A DNA stretch of 64,000 bases from Burhinus oedicnemus (GCA_008921705.1 VFFE01007626.1:419803-483802), one strand, 5' to 3'. Counted from the first letter of the stretch, positions 38,270 to 51,599 are shown. Numbers and translations are program-made. The notes: a model not told the origin generated them from the letters alone.

Positions 38270-41044
38270 AAGAATTAAGCTCCTTTGTGAAATGGATCCA
38301 TCATGTAGAAACTTCAGTGGGAGACTTTAGCCTGATCAATTATTCACATGTGAAGGAAATTTTTATAAATAAACATTGCTCCTGTCAGAATGTTGTTGTA
38401 TTTGCATGTGTTTAACAAAATGTTGCCTTATTCCACCTACACTCACTAGAAATAGAGCAAACATTTCAGTCTTTTCATAAAAAAAGGCCACAGAAATATT
38501 GCTCTCCTAAACTTCAAACCCTCAATTTCATAATAGGAGGCATTTCAAGTCTGAGTAGAAGCTGTATCTTTTACTTCTTGAATCTTTCACTCTGAAGTTT
38601 ATTACTTCAATTATTGTAATACATCAAGTCTAGAGTAAGACAAGATCCATAAGCAGAACACGTGACCACGACAGGCACCAGCTGTAACACTCATTCATCT
38701 ACTGGTGTCTGTATTTGTTGCAAAAGGGGTGGAAGACTTCACTTGAGTGAGCTCAAACAATCCTTTTCTGTCCCACATGGATACCACATCAATACCCACT
38801 TTTGTGAGAGACCAGTCTTCCAGAAAATATTTGTTTTAAGAGAAGAGAACTGGAATACTTAATTTGTTGGGAAGAATATTTAAGGAAATATTCTTCAGAT
38901 TTTCCCCTGAGAACGTATACTTGGTATTTATGAGCAGGCTTGTTGTGTTATGAACAATGATTCAAAGGAAAAACCAATTCTTCAGGTGGCAACAATGTTA
39001 CTACTATCGATTAGCCCTTTCTATGGATATGGTTTTTTTTACACTTCAGAGTTCAATTCAAAGTATGGACATTATCTTTTGGAGTGCTGTCCTGTGGGTG
39101 GTAACCTACAAGGGAAGGAGAAGACTGTCAGCTGGATGCATTTTGCCACAGCAGAAGCCGTTATAACAAGATACACAAAAATATTCAAGGTAGGACAACT
39201 TGGTTCCTGCTAACGTAACTACTCTGAGTGTGGACGCTGACAAGCTCCACGGCCAAACTTCTAATTCTTTGCCACATATAATTAAGTGCCCCAAAAGGAC
39301 GATTAGCTTTAACATAACTGCTTAGGAAACATATGGGATAGTGAGTTAGCTTACTGATTTAGCTAACCCTGGGATGAGCCCCAGGAACCTGCGTGTCACA
39401 CACAAGATAGAGCAATGCCAGGGCATGCATAGCGCTATTGTGCACATTGTCTGTCCACTCTCACGCAAGATAAGCAAACTTCAGTGCATCAACTTGAGGT
39501 TAGAAAACCTGACCTGGCTCCATAGCGTAAATGTACGTGATGTCCTTGCATAGTGACACAGAGCCCTTTTAGGGAGCACTCGCAATCTGAGTGCAAAAAT
39601 TCGGCATTAAAATTTATTACTACCAGGCTGTGCATGTGAAGTTACTACCAGATTATACTGACAAATATATTCCTGTAACTCAAGAATAGACATAAAGAAG
39701 GTGGGAATGTTGTTTTGGGGTGAAACAGATTAGCAGATCTGTACAGAAAAAAATCTAGAAAAGGATCTCAGAGCAGCCAGTTAGGGTAAAACACCTGGAT
39801 TGTTTATACTGTGGTGCCAATAAGACCACAACCAAAGAAAGAGAAATTAAATTAGATGGTATCTGAAGGCACACATGCTCTTCCGAGGCCTGGGCAGAAA
39901 TACAGCCCATTCACACCTCACAAAAGCCATGCTCAGACTATTTAAGAAACCAGCAATACCGCAAAAAAAAAAAAAGCCTGCCACAAGGCACCCCTGCATG
40001 CCCACAATGCCCTCCTCTGCTTCCCACTGGCTTCTTTTTAAAGGATTTGTTGATTACTTTGTTACGCTTATCTATAAAACTTACCTTACAAATCGTAAGT
40101 GGTCTGCACAACAGCCTATATAAATGAGAGCATTTGCTGGTGTGAAAACATGGAATGATTTGTAAGGCTGATTTCATATCCTCATTTTGAGCAAAGCTAC
40201 AGGCAATTGCCAGAGTTAGGTGTAAGAGGGCATCACTGTGATAAAATTCTTTTCAGGATATTACTGATTCTTTGCAAATCACTGACTGTTCTGGCATCAA
40301 GCTATGTGTAGCAGCCCACATTTTATAATTACCAAGTGTTGTTTTGGTGCGTTTTTTGTTCTGTTTTAACTTACTGCCACTGGATACACAATAATCTTGA
40401 AGCAACACAAGTTTACACTCTGGGGAGAAAGTATACATACTCATGTATGCAACTCCTTGTGAGTTGCCTAAACAGTGTAAAACAAAACCACAAAACCACC
40501 ACCTTTTTTTAAAAAAAAAAAAAAAAGCTTTGCATGCCAATTAAAAAATGGGGTAAAATAATGTAAGCAACATCAATTTTCTTTTTTATCGTGTGACATT
40601 TTCAATTTCACAAAACCTAATCTAACTAGGTACCACTTAAAAAACAGCTAACTGATTTCTGGGAAGCATACAGTCTTTCTTCAGCTTGCTCTCTTCTTCA
40701 TCAGCAGCATCAAGCCAGACATACAGACTCAGGCCTCCTATTCTCACGTGCTGTCAATTGTTCCATTCCTTTTTGTCTTTACCCTCCCAAAATCTAGATG
40801 ACTAATTTTTTTTCTTGTATCTTTTAATCTCCAATTCTCCATCACTGGAATATTTATACAATTCTATCCTAGTCCTCCACAGCCATTCAAATGAGTAAAG
40901 GAAGGTTTTCTGTTTCAATATCAGGGGCTTGAACTAGGAAAAAAAATTATACACCCTCAAGGTTTATCTACTTGAGAAAAACTCATTGCTCAGCAACTAC
41001 AAAAACAAAAAAAAGCAAAGAGAAATAATTCTGAATAGATTACA
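38270..41044. other. Intronic sequence, nothing recognised
   Basis: Includes a GTTAGC/GCTAAC inverted pair near 39347-39366 and the T7A16 junction at 40504. No exon or repeat family was recognised. Confidence 0.55.
40504..40526. repeat. T7A16 junction
   Basis: Seven T are followed by sixteen A, giving a self-complementary AT junction. A similar T7A8 lies at 28212-28226. Confidence 0.95.
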
Positions 41045-41110
41045 ATCACACATCCTCATCTGAAATACAGTGTTCAGCTCTTGGGAGCCAGAAGCAGGTC
41101 TCCATGATTG
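41045..41110 (+). mobile_element. Possible short CR1 fragment
   Basis: The stretch CCTCATCTGAAATACAGTGT followed by TCAGCTCTTGGGAGCC resembles the CR1 segment encoding a His-Leu-Glu-Tyr-Cys-Val-Gln-Phe-Trp-like motif, as seen in the 62.8-kb copy at CTCATCTGGAGTTCC. The flanks do not extend the match convincingly, so this may be coincidence or a very small relic. Confidence 0.35.
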
Positions 41111-44100
41111 CACGCAGAGTCAGTGTACAAAGAGAGAGCAAGAAAACCGGGACCGTGAAATTTAGAGCCAGGATGCCACAAACATGTGAAAACAAACGTG
41201 AAAATATGACTTGCAAAATTAAGAGACACTATGTTTAATATAAGAGTGAAAAAAAAGGAAGGATAAAATTACTAAGAGAAAATAGAAATCTATGGACACA
41301 TGCTGTATTTGGGCTTGTCCACACTGGACAATAAATACACAGTAAGCTAGGTTGTAATACACTATGTACTCCACAGTAACTTCTGGAAAGGCTATACTTG
41401 GAGCTTATCCATGTTTTTAGTATGAAAGTACATCTTGCAGCACCTTCAGTATGGGAGGCATTCAGAGTACTCCTGTAATAGTGGAGCAACTACCATGCTA
41501 TAAACTCACACTCTTACCCACTATTTCCTAGTTTCTGCAGGCAAGCCTTAGGACTCTAAAGTCTTTGCACTATTAGCCTATTCCACTTCAAACGTTAGAT
41601 GAGTTTCCTCACACCTACCCGCACTAAGGAGATCCATATGGGGTCCGCCTGGCATTCTACATTCACATCATTGCTCGCTCCATGTCGACCATCTCATACG
41701 AATGCACCCTTTCTAGAACAAACAGCGAGCTTCTAGTGTCAGGAAGGACACAGAGAACAATTGCTCAGTGTCTCTCACACTATGAGGACCAAAGGACATC
41801 CAATAAAACTACCAGGTGGCAAGTTCAAAACAAAAAATATACTTCATATGTACACTACTGAAGTGTGGGACTTGTTATTGCAGGGTGCCACAAATGCAGA
41901 AGTTCAAAAAACTATTATTTGCATTTACTTGGGAACAGCCTCAAGAACACACTACCACCTTTACGTGCAGAAGACCTTGAGCTGCAGATTACTGAAAGCT
42001 GAGAGAGCATTTTGTGCACATTTCCCTATACCATGGCCATGATCTCCTAACTCTTCCCTTAGCATTTGCCTTACTCTATCAGCTCGCTCTCTCAGGAGTT
42101 GTAAATGCTGCTCTTATTTTGTCCCACAGTTTTATTTCTCATTTATATTTCTCCTTGTTATTCTGTTGAAGAAAATATTTTGAAGAAAATATTTTAAAGA
42201 AAATAAGCAGTATCTAAATCCCAGTTTAATATATGTTTAAATATCTAATGACAGTGACATAAGAGGAAGGGAGAAAAAGGAGTTTATTTAATCAACATCA
42301 TTGATTTAAAGCAAATAGAGGGGATGAGGTTAATTCTTGGTTTTGGACTTAAAAGGAAAATCAATGACAATAACTTTGTCCAACCCATGCCTGAACAGTT
42401 GTATTAAACCACCTCCCTATAACTTCGGAGAGCACCTTAAACTATCAAGATCAATCAGAGCACAAAATACTCCTAAACAAAGCATTGCTCAAAGTAGCTC
42501 AACTCCTGTTCAGCTAAAACCAACTGTCAATACTGCTGCTCTGTCACAGCTGGAGCAGCGTGGCCATCTCTGAAGGCAGACTTCTCCAGCTGCTTTCAAG
42601 CCAGTCATAAACAGCTGCAACTGCATGCAATACCAGCTTTGAAAGTGATAATAAATGTTGTGCATTTCATAGCAAGTTAAGTAGCTTTCTTCATTTCTCT
42701 CACGTACACCACTTCTTCTGAGAATTCACTTAAATCCACAGGAATTCCACTAAATCTAAATCCATTTTGACAAAGCAGCAACTTGAAAGTATGCTTAATT
42801 TTGCATTTGACTTGCTAGTGTCTGAAAATTTATTTTCTGAAATGAAATTACCTTTTTTTTTTTTATTAGGATTAGCTTGCTGAAGTCATGACAAGTTGTC
42901 TTTATATTACAAAAGGAACCCACTGTAACATTTATATTAAAAATTCAAATACCCATTATGAACACATGACACTGTTTAATAAAATGTTAACAAAATTTTA
43001 ATTAGTAAGTATATGCTATAGTCAACTAATGCATCAAATATTTCTACACTTACTAGGTGGTCTTACTAGCGTATAACAATGTCTTATAAAAATATGTGAG
43101 GTATATAACAAAAATATGAGCAAAATTGGAGAAAAATTACACTTAGATTTACTGCTACATTTGAACCACCAACTATACGCACTTGCATTAGCGCAAGGCA
43201 AATCAGCCACCGCTAGTCTGGGGCTCTCAACAGCCAACAGTCACTGAACTTCAACCACATACATCTGGAGAAAATGATTTGTTTGCTTTATTGTGCTTAA
43301 CCAATGCTACCTTTTCTGGAAAACCACACTGTAAACCAAATGGGGTATCCCACATCCCAACAAAGTATCTTAAAGATGTTGAATAAAAACACAACCATTA
43401 CCTAACAGTGCACTGAACTCCTTTATAACATGCTCTTTGCCCCCTCTCATTTAATGTCCCTCCATATTCCAAAAAAAAGTCACACCTCCTATGCATGATA
43501 ACAGCTGCAGATTGTACTGTTACTGCTTTTTAGGCAATTTATGAGGTTCATGACTCAGTTTTAAAGGCCCACATGACTGTGGGCTACCAAGTCCTGCAGC
43601 TCACCAGCACGAGAGATTCTGAGAATGACAAGATTAATTTTTACATTTTGCATCAAATTACAGTAAGCAACTGAAATCTTCCATGTGGCACAAGCAAATT
43701 AAACTATAAAAGACACAGTACAGAGAACTTTATCATGAAGACGGCTGAAGTCTAAGGAGATTTAAAAAAAGGATCTCTCTCTGGAGACTAAACCAACATA
43801 AGTCCTCTGCTTCCATACACTTGAAATCCAGGATTTTATTGCCAAGATTGCACTAATCTTTCTAATGTGGCAAGTTAGAGGGAATAAAGATGACAGAAGA
43901 ATGAAATCCCATTTTTCTGGCCCATTATTATCAAAAAGGCAGAGAATATTTTGAGACTGAAGGATTATTTGAAACACTATGCCAAACAAGGCTATACAAA
44001 ATAAAACAAAGACACATCAACCATGTGTGTGTCCTTTTATAAAGCATTTTAGACCAAAAAATACTTGATACAAGACATTAGAAGCTAAGAGCTTTTAGAA

Positions 44101-44719
44101 AATAAGCAAACTATAAAGTTCAATATAAAAACCAGTGTACTGAGAAATTTTGGGAAAGCTGTCTTCTCATCAGAGGTTTTGGTAATGAAAAAACTTTATA
44201 GCAATTACGAAGCAAAATGAGTCATTAATAATAATCCTTAACATCTGGGTAGAAGTGGGTAGTTTATTATAATACATTCTCAAACATTTGTGGCTCTTGT
44301 GGCAATAAATACTACTGACATGGAAGATGAACCCACAATGTTTCATAGGATTTCTAAAAGCTTTTCATTCTTTTTAAACAAGAGAGTTTAATTTGAGAAC
44401 TGCTTTTCTGCCTGCTCTAAAACTTCTTACTCATTTGTCTTATCAGGCAAATATTACCTCCTTCTAATTTGCACAGGGCTTATTTTTGAACCATCATCCA
44501 TTTCAGGGCAATCATCCTTTCTGAGTATTGCTAGGCAAACTTATCAGTGAAGGCAAACAGAACTCCAAAGCAAATATTACTCATGTAGAATTTACAGCTA
44601 ACATGCTTTATGCATTTCATCAAAACTTCCATATTTAGCCAGAGCTCTTCAACTTGAAGGAACTGTAAACACATTCTAGATTTAGCTCAAAAATCTGTAC
44701 AGGATTGTCCCTGAGATTT
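41111..44719. other. Intronic sequence, nothing recognised
   Basis: Holds the 14-bp tandem repeat at 42168-42205 and T12 at 42853-42864. Otherwise unremarkable AT-rich sequence. Confidence 0.55.
42168..42205. repeat. Tandem 14-bp repeat, 2.7 copies
   Basis: GAAGAAAATATTTT occurs twice in immediate succession (42168-42181 and 42182-42195), followed by a partial AAAGAAAATA copy. Confidence 0.93.
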
Positions 44720-44815
44720 TGCCTCATTCATAATGCAAATTTTTATTTTATTGATGTCATAATAAGTATTTAATCTTACTTCAATTAAAATAATGAAGGC
44801 ACATATGCAAAACAT
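44720..44815. promoter_or_regulatory. Octamer (POU) motif cluster
   Basis: A perfect octamer ATGCAAAT lies at 44733-44740. A related ATATGCAAAA lies at 44803-44812. TTCAATTAAAATAATG lies between them. It may be a POU-factor responsive segment. No other support. Confidence 0.2.
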
Positions 44816-46819
44816 AAGAGTACACACAATGTAACTGATTTTTCTTTTTATTCAGCTGTGGGCTACTATTGGCCTTCTAGTATAGATGAGTCACTCTGCA
44901 ACACTGATTTTTTGCCAGTGGCCATATCAACAAACCAAGGTTCTTACCATCTCAATCCCCCTTTTCTTGTTGTACTAAAAACAGAAATTGATTTCCATTG
45001 GACATTTTGAATTGGCAAGACCAAGAACACACATATGCTACCTGAAGGGCACATACACCCACTAACATTAAGACTTTTTTGGGTTTGTTTTTCTTGTTTT
45101 AAGAGTCTTCCATCTACCAGTGGAAGCGGCTTCCATGAGTTCCAAATAAAGCTACGTATTTTCTGTTAATTTAAAACTAAAACCTACCTACTGTTAAAAT
45201 TACAAAAGTTGAAAACTTAGCTGAATTGTAACAAGAGAGCAATACAGTATTGTAAAACCAATGCAATATTAAGTAGTATCTATTTACAATATAATGTAGG
45301 TGACTGCTTTTAGTATTACAATATATATGGTGCTAATAAGAATGGAAAGACAAGATGATGATTGAACTTAGATTTTTGGAAAAACACTCTTCCTGGCTAT
45401 AACAATACTGCTCAATTATTGTTAGGAGGAAGAGAAAATTACTTTCCAAATCCCAACTGACGCATCAGTTGCATATGCACAAATACATGTATGTTATGAG
45501 TAGAAAGGAAGAAGTAAGAGCAAAGTCTAAGGTTTGCTACTCTCTAATCTAACTCGACTGAAACGAGGAGAATGGGGGGAAATGTGACAGTCCTCTTCCT
45601 TCCTGACAGTATGTCACTCAGCACCAAAATATCCTGTACTCTGTCAAAGGGTATGAATTATTCTCCCAAATGGGGAAACAAGAGGAGGCAAGGATGACTC
45701 TGACTTCAGTTTAAATACATATTGACTGTGATTCAATTACAGCTTTTTAGGTATTACAACCATTTATAGCCTTCAGCTTAGAAAATGGAATTCATGTCCT
45801 GGGTAGCATGCTAGGTGTTGCCTTCTACATGTGAAAGTCTAAATCAACCCTTGAATTTTCTACTTACTCGCATATTATTATTTTGTACAGTCAGAATTAA
45901 AAATTTAGCCTTCAGGGCAGATATTAACTGTTAAGTCTCTTTCTAGTTGGCAATACAGGTTTAAGACAATTATGGCTTGACAAAATCTGTTTTCAAATCT
46001 AAAACCAATAGCTTGAACACTGTGGAAAACACAGTAAATGCTCTGCCATGGTTCACAAATGTGTGAGCTGTGGTCTATTCTATTAATATTACCACAATTT
46101 TTCTGAAAATAAAACTTTAAAGTATGTGTATTCTTTTTATGCAAAAGAGTAACAGACACAATGTTACAACATCCCAGGAGCATTTTTTCATAACATCTAA
46201 AGATTTATACTTTTCTTTTCCACCTCTAACACTTTTATCTTACTTTTCATTATTGCTCACATTTTTCTTCTCTCACTAGGTCAAAAATCAAGAATGAGAG
46301 GTGCAGGCCACGAATCTTTTGAACGTAAAAGCTACAATAGCAAATTATCAGCTCAAAGTTCCTCCTAGTCCAGTATTGCATCCCAACAGCAGCCACAAGT
46401 GGATGTCTAGACGAGAGTAAAAGAAGGGAAGCACACACAATACTCTTCCAGCTGCCAACTATTTCCAGCTTAGAGGATTTCCTACAGAGATCTGCAGTTG
46501 CAGAAAGACTCAAGTACTCTTCTGATACTTTTCCCTGTCAGGTCAGTGGTGACATGACTGCTAGTGATATGAAAATTAGCAGATGCCATCAGATTACCCA
46601 TTCATTGGTAAGCTAACCTCCAGAGGTATATCAGTCTCAGGTTCCTCAGTTACATGATTTCTACATACCATTCTAAAGTGGTTTTGCTTCTGTACCCCTA
46701 TTCCTCCAACCTATGATATCACTTCATCTACAGAGCAGCCAGGAATCACCTCTTTTAAAAACAAAATTGAAATTAACTTTTCTTAGAGATGAGAGCAATT
46801 CAACCTAGTGTTAAAAAGG

Positions 46820-46833
46820 AAAAAAAAAAAAAA
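46820..46833. repeat. Poly-A tract (A14)
   Basis: Fourteen A preceded by AAAAAGG. Simple low complexity. Confidence 0.93.
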
Positions 46834-48069
46834 TTGGTTAGGGAGCATGACTGAAGTTTAATATAAAATTGATGTGATAGATGGACTGAATAAAGTAGAG
46901 AATGTGCCTCCAACTGCAGGGGTTTTTAATACCCTTTTCTGATACTTACCTAGTAAATGATAATATTGAGTGTTTCTGTTGTTCCTTTTACCACTGTACA
47001 ATACTTGGTACCAACTCTGCAATTGGGCAGATTACTAGGGGGACATTTTTGCTCGAAAGACAAGATGATATCTGCTTTCAATTCTACTGACATAATTTTA
47101 TCATCATAGTGACAAACTAAACTTAGACCTTATTAAATTCATATTCTGAAGGTTTGAGGGCTTTGTAATAGCAAGAAGTTAAATGATTTCAAAATAATTA
47201 GAATCTCATGATTTTATTTAATGTATTCACCGTACAAACGTTCAAACATTCGATTCTGCTGCAATACAAAACCTCACAGTATTCTGTATAGGAGGCCATT
47301 CTAAAAAATGTTAACATTTTCTGTTCCCCTCCCATGAACTACATTTTATACTTCTGCTGTTACCAAGAAATGCATTAAAGGCAGGTCACATGATTTCCCT
47401 CACGTCAACAAATGATGGCTCAATTAGGCAGATAAGAATCTACAGCCCTTAGCAGAAACTCTCTTCAGCCCATTCTCAGCAGTATAAAGAAGCACTTAGG
47501 GACAGCACTAGTTCTGGGGAATGAATACTTGCTGTCCTTTATATACACGCTCATTCAAAATTTCTCTTTTTCTTCACAGAAATTGGATCCTTCATGTTGC
47601 TGAAAATTTTCAGTCACTGTTTATAAATTTTTTCTACGTTCAGCTACGGTTCATGATTAAAATCAATAAAATGGTGAGGAATTTTAATTTTAGCCTATTG
47701 CTCTACTAATTCTAAACCATCTCTTGGAAACAAGTAAATGAATAAAAAGTCTTTAAGTTTTGACTCCAGTTCTCAAGTGACAGGGGAAATTCATATTTAA
47801 GGATGAAAGTCGTTCTTACCTTACTTTGCTGTGATCAAGTGCCTTAAGAACTCCATATACAGAGTGTCATTGATCGTAAGCCCAGCTGTAAATGCCAATA
47901 TTCTCCTGGGTGCTCTCAATGGATGATAAGGTTGTTTCTGCTTCATTCCAATTACTCAGACCATCTTCCATGCCTGCTACCTGCCATTGTTTTGCTCAAT
48001 TTCTTAATTTTAAGCCTACTGTGAAGAGAAATCTATTAAAAATACTGTGGTCTCTCACTTCGGGTTATG

Positions 48070-48092
<23 letters not shown>
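48070..48092. repeat. (GA)n microsatellite
   Basis: Eleven AG dinucleotides occupy 48071-48092, preceded by G and followed by an imperfect AAAGAGAA tail. It is a likely polymorphic marker. Confidence 0.97.
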
Positions 48093-48103
<11 letters not shown>

Positions 48104-48644
48104 TCAGTGACTCCCTTCTTTCTCCCATTTCTTCCATTTGTCTCATTCTTTAAGATTTTATGACTCTTTATAATGCTTAGCCTTTACTTTTCACAAAACA
48201 CCTCAATGTTGTTCAGCACCAATTATACTCCATATGGTCTTAAAAAGACATGTTCAGAGGCATATGCCAAGGCATATTTCATGCTAAATACTGTTAACTG
48301 CTGTTCCCCACCATTTTCAGATTTGCAGGAAAGTATTGTTATATTGCATCTGGCAACAGCATAGTTGGCAAAAAACTATTAGGAGCAGTGGCATTCTGCA
48401 AAACAACTACAGTAACTTTAGCATAAAAAGTGCTAATGAGACAGATCATCTCATCTACGGATCTTCAAGGGCTAGACATTATTAGCCACATACTCCACAT
48501 GGGAAATCTTGTGATTTAGAAAAGGCTTTGCAGTATCTATGGACTACAAGGTCCAAGTATGGGGATATTTATGGTGAATATTATGGCCAGGTATTTATTA
48601 AATTATGTTGCCTGAGCAGCTACATCATTTAGAAACACGAAAAA

Positions 48645-48800
48645 ACCACATTGTCCTTAACCAACATAGTCCCGCCAATAAAAACTTTGGTGCAAGTACG
48701 ATTAGTCTGGGAAGGCGAGAGCATTTCTGCTGGTATAGCAGCTGTTCTGAACTGTCTCCACATTGGGGTGCTTATGCCACAGAGAAGCGTAAATCCCCAG
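48645..48800 (+). mobile_element. Possible old non-autonomous DNA transposon fragment
   Basis: CCTTAACCAACATAGTCCCG near 48656, then TTCTGCTGGTATAGCAGCTG near 48726 and CCACATTGGGGTGCTTATGC near 48758, recall abundant short palindromic DNA-transposon copies of turtles and other sauropsids. Those carry CTGGTATAGCTATG-type and CTAACCGACATAGTTATGCC-type blocks. The internal GCTGGTATAGCAGC is a near-perfect inverted repeat. The match is from memory and partial, and no target-site duplication was identified. Open frames of about 70-110 codons overlap here on both strands but look incidental. Confidence 0.35.
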
Positions 48801-50834
48801 GAGGCTTTTCCACAGCAGCTGCATCCACAAAATCCTTCTATTGTGGACAAAATCTAAGCACTCTTAGCTTTTGTTTAAGTCAAGCCTTTGCAAGGATTAG
48901 TACTGGTGTTTTTATTTTGTTCATAGTCCCAAAATGATGTTTCATCGGTCAAGCCCTACCTGCTACCATGATGATCTGGATACGCCTTAGAAAGTAACAG
49001 CATCTACCTCGATTTCTCCAACTTACAAATTTCTTCTAAAACAGCACTCATTACTTATTCAGAGAATTTAGTATTTCCTTAAGTATTCTATCCTTAATTA
49101 AAGGAAGAAGAAAAGAAAAAAGGAGGATCTTCTTTCTTTTGACCAAACCAGACAGAGTGAAGCACATTTACCAAGCAGGTGACCCAGCGCATTGCTGATT
49201 GAGCATTGGCCCCACGACTAGAAGGAGTAAAGCCACACCACAAAACCGGCTCAGCCCTGTCTTTAAGGCACAGTTCTGTTCTCCAAAAAGAAACTCAGAA
49301 AACACCATGGAGACCTCAGCTAAAGCAGATGTCCCCTGAGAAAGGGGAAAGGTCTTTTCCTCTGTCGCACCAAGGCCAGTCCAGGATCTGTCTTATGTCT
49401 CGTAGCCTCTTTCAAATGAACTTCCAAGAGCCTGTTTTTGGAATCAGTCAATTCCTGTTTCAAATAAACCCGAAAACAAACAAGGCTGTGGGGACTCAGC
49501 CCTTCTGCCTCCTAAAGGGCTAAAGAATCTATCAAAGTTGTAAAAAGCCCAATCTGCAGGGCATACTATTAACATCTTTAATATGTTATCACTGAAAAAT
49601 CTGTGCAGAAGCGCTTTTACACAATACTTTTTTACTCTAAGTACACAATTGCTAAGCACAATGTAGCAACAAATTTGCTTGGCGCAGATTTTTAGGATAT
49701 TGATTAGCTATGCTGTAAAAACATTTTTACTTTTTAAAATGATAATTGTTACGTGCAGAATCAAAAACCGGCCTTCAGGTTCCTCTCCTGCTTGCAACCT
49801 CTGCTATTTCAAAACACCACCTGTAGTCTACAGCGTAGACCAATGTCATTCAGTACAGTTCAGTTTTTGAACTAAGAGGAAGCACATATGAATCCCCTTG
49901 CACTATGTGTACATATTTTAACATTCTGTAATTTTAGTGCAGAAGTTACTGGCTTTGAAATAACAAGCACAAATGTGATCATTTTGGAGTGCTCAAAGCA
50001 AATCATTAATCATCAATTTTTGCAAGAAAAAAATGAGTTTTGTATTTAAACAACTGTACTGTCCCTATTACATGTGTAAATGATACATGAAACTGTAATT
50101 TCACCTTCAGACCAAGTAGTGGACTACCATAAATAGCTTAACTCAGCTCTCAAGTTACACACACGCACATAGTTCTCGCTGTCAAAAAATTAACCTTCTT
50201 CATGTAAAACGGAGCACAACTGGTGTCCCATTTATAGGAGGTTTTTAATGCAGCAGTTGATGACACAGACACAAAGAATACATATTCCAGAGTTATGCAG
50301 ACTACGACATCTCCACGGGTTAATGAGATCAGCCCCTTCGGAAGAAAGGGGGAACCAACTTTCAACCAAATTTCAACCAACTGCTCACAGAGTGCTGACT
50401 ACCAATTTATTATAAATTGTGGTAGTTAGCATCCAAAATAAGCACGTTACCTCAAATTAGAAAAACTCACAAATTTCAAGTTTCAGTGTTCAGAACAGTC
50501 TTGAATTAATGATTCTTTTTAAACCTTATCAGAGAAGTACGGAAACAAAAAATAATTCAAGATAGAACCAATACTACTCAGTCAGAGCTTTTAACTCCTC
50601 AATTCGCTGGTGCTTTAGTTTTGAGATTTTGCTCTAACAAAGTTGACATGGTAACAGATAAAATTCTTGCGCTCTCATAAAGGGAGCATTTAATAAAGAC
50701 TGACGTGCAAGAGGACCTGCAGTAAAAATTTCCCTCCAAATTGACTCACCTAACCCCTTAAGAGTATGAAGGCTCCCCTTTTTAATTTACATTTTAATAG
50801 TGTGTTAAATCTGCCCAGACTTTACATATGATTT
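48801..50834. other. Intronic sequence, nothing recognised
   Basis: Open frames of up to 105 codons (49206-49523, plus) have no recognisable product. No repeat family was identified. Confidence 0.55.
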
Positions 50835-50975
50835 GAAACTCAGTGTCCCCAAAGGCAGAGGCACCGGGGAGCGGGGTCTCTGCAGGCTCTGCGGGCGGCA
50901 CGACGGGCCCCTGGCCCTGGTGACGGCCTCTTCTCACCACTCCCCAGTCTGCTGCAAAGCCCGATTCAGTCTTTG
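50835..50975. other. Small CpG-rich islet in AT-rich intron
   Basis: About eight CpG dinucleotides occur within roughly 140 bp (AGCGGGGTC, GGGCGGCACGACGGGCCC, GTGACGGCC), in surroundings that are nearly CpG-free. Open frames cross it on both strands (68 and 67 codons), but no protein is recognised. It could be a transposed fragment, an intragenic regulatory islet or a lineage-specific promoter. Confidence 0.6.
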
Positions 50976-51070
50976 CAGACACATAGCTTGCAACCAAGAG
51001 ACTGATTTAGTATTTCAACAGATTTGCAAATTCTACTAATGAAATAAAAGCATGCCCTTTCCCCTCTTCT

Positions 51071-51085
51071 CCCCCCCCCCCCCCC
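51071..51085. repeat. Poly-C tract (C15)
   Basis: Fifteen consecutive C follow a CCCCTCTTCT pyrimidine stretch at the left edge of the 51.1-52.9 kb regulatory-looking block. It is poly-G in the ADK transcript. Confidence 0.97.
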
Positions 51086-51109
51086 AATATACTTTTAAAA
51101 GGGTAATGC

Positions 51110-51560
51110 AATCACCACCATTATGTCAATGAAAATTACATGCTGGGTTTATCTCTGTAGGTATCTGTCAAATGCAAAGTGCACACAACATCTTTGGAGT
51201 AATAATGATGTTTTATCATTTTAATTACAAACACTTTGAAAAAAAAATCCCTAAAGTGTACCAATTGGGGTGGTCTGAATTAACAGTAGCTTGATAGCCC
51301 AAGGGTAGCAAAAATAGATTGAGCTACCAAATTTCATAGTAGTTATAGCAGCTGTCTTCTTGCCTCAGGGAACCTGGGTATTTAACAAAGCAGACAGCTT
51401 GGCATTGGCATCTGATTAGTAATGTGGGTATTGTTGGACAGAATATGCGTCGTTCTATTGTTTCACTGTTTGATTAGGAATTTGGAGAGCTATGGCATCG
51501 TTTAGCTTTTATAGTTAGCTTCAGTATGTTCACTTACAGGTACTGTAAAAGGATATTTTC
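51110..51560. promoter_or_regulatory. Candidate conserved noncoding element, part 1 of cluster
   Basis: The texture is that of a vertebrate developmental CNE: no simple repeats, dense AT-core motifs and no coding frame. Visible motifs are TGTCAAATGCAAAG near 51166, TTAATTAC at 51221-51228, and an AATGAT/ATCATT stem with a 5-nt loop at 51204-51220. CTATTGTTTCACTG, SOX-like, lies near 51457. It lies about 7.5 kb downstream of the ADK exon in transcript orientation. No conservation test was possible. Confidence 0.35.
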
Positions 51561-51599
51561 TCACTTCTCACTTGCTGAAAGTAGGGAATATTGTCTTGA

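Larger units (their letters stand above)
44816..48644. other. Intronic sequence, nothing recognised
   Basis: Simple tracts only: a G/T tract at 45075-45092, A14 at 46820 and (GA)n at 48070. Short open frames look incidental. Confidence 0.55.

Noticed and set aside
42168..42205. CRISPR-like or functional repeat array
   Set aside because: Fewer than three 14-bp units without spacers. It is an ordinary AT-rich tandem slippage repeat.
48605..48937. 110-codon open frame as a gene
   Set aside because: Frames are open on both strands over the same stretch, which overlaps a possible DNA-transposon relic. No protein is recognised.
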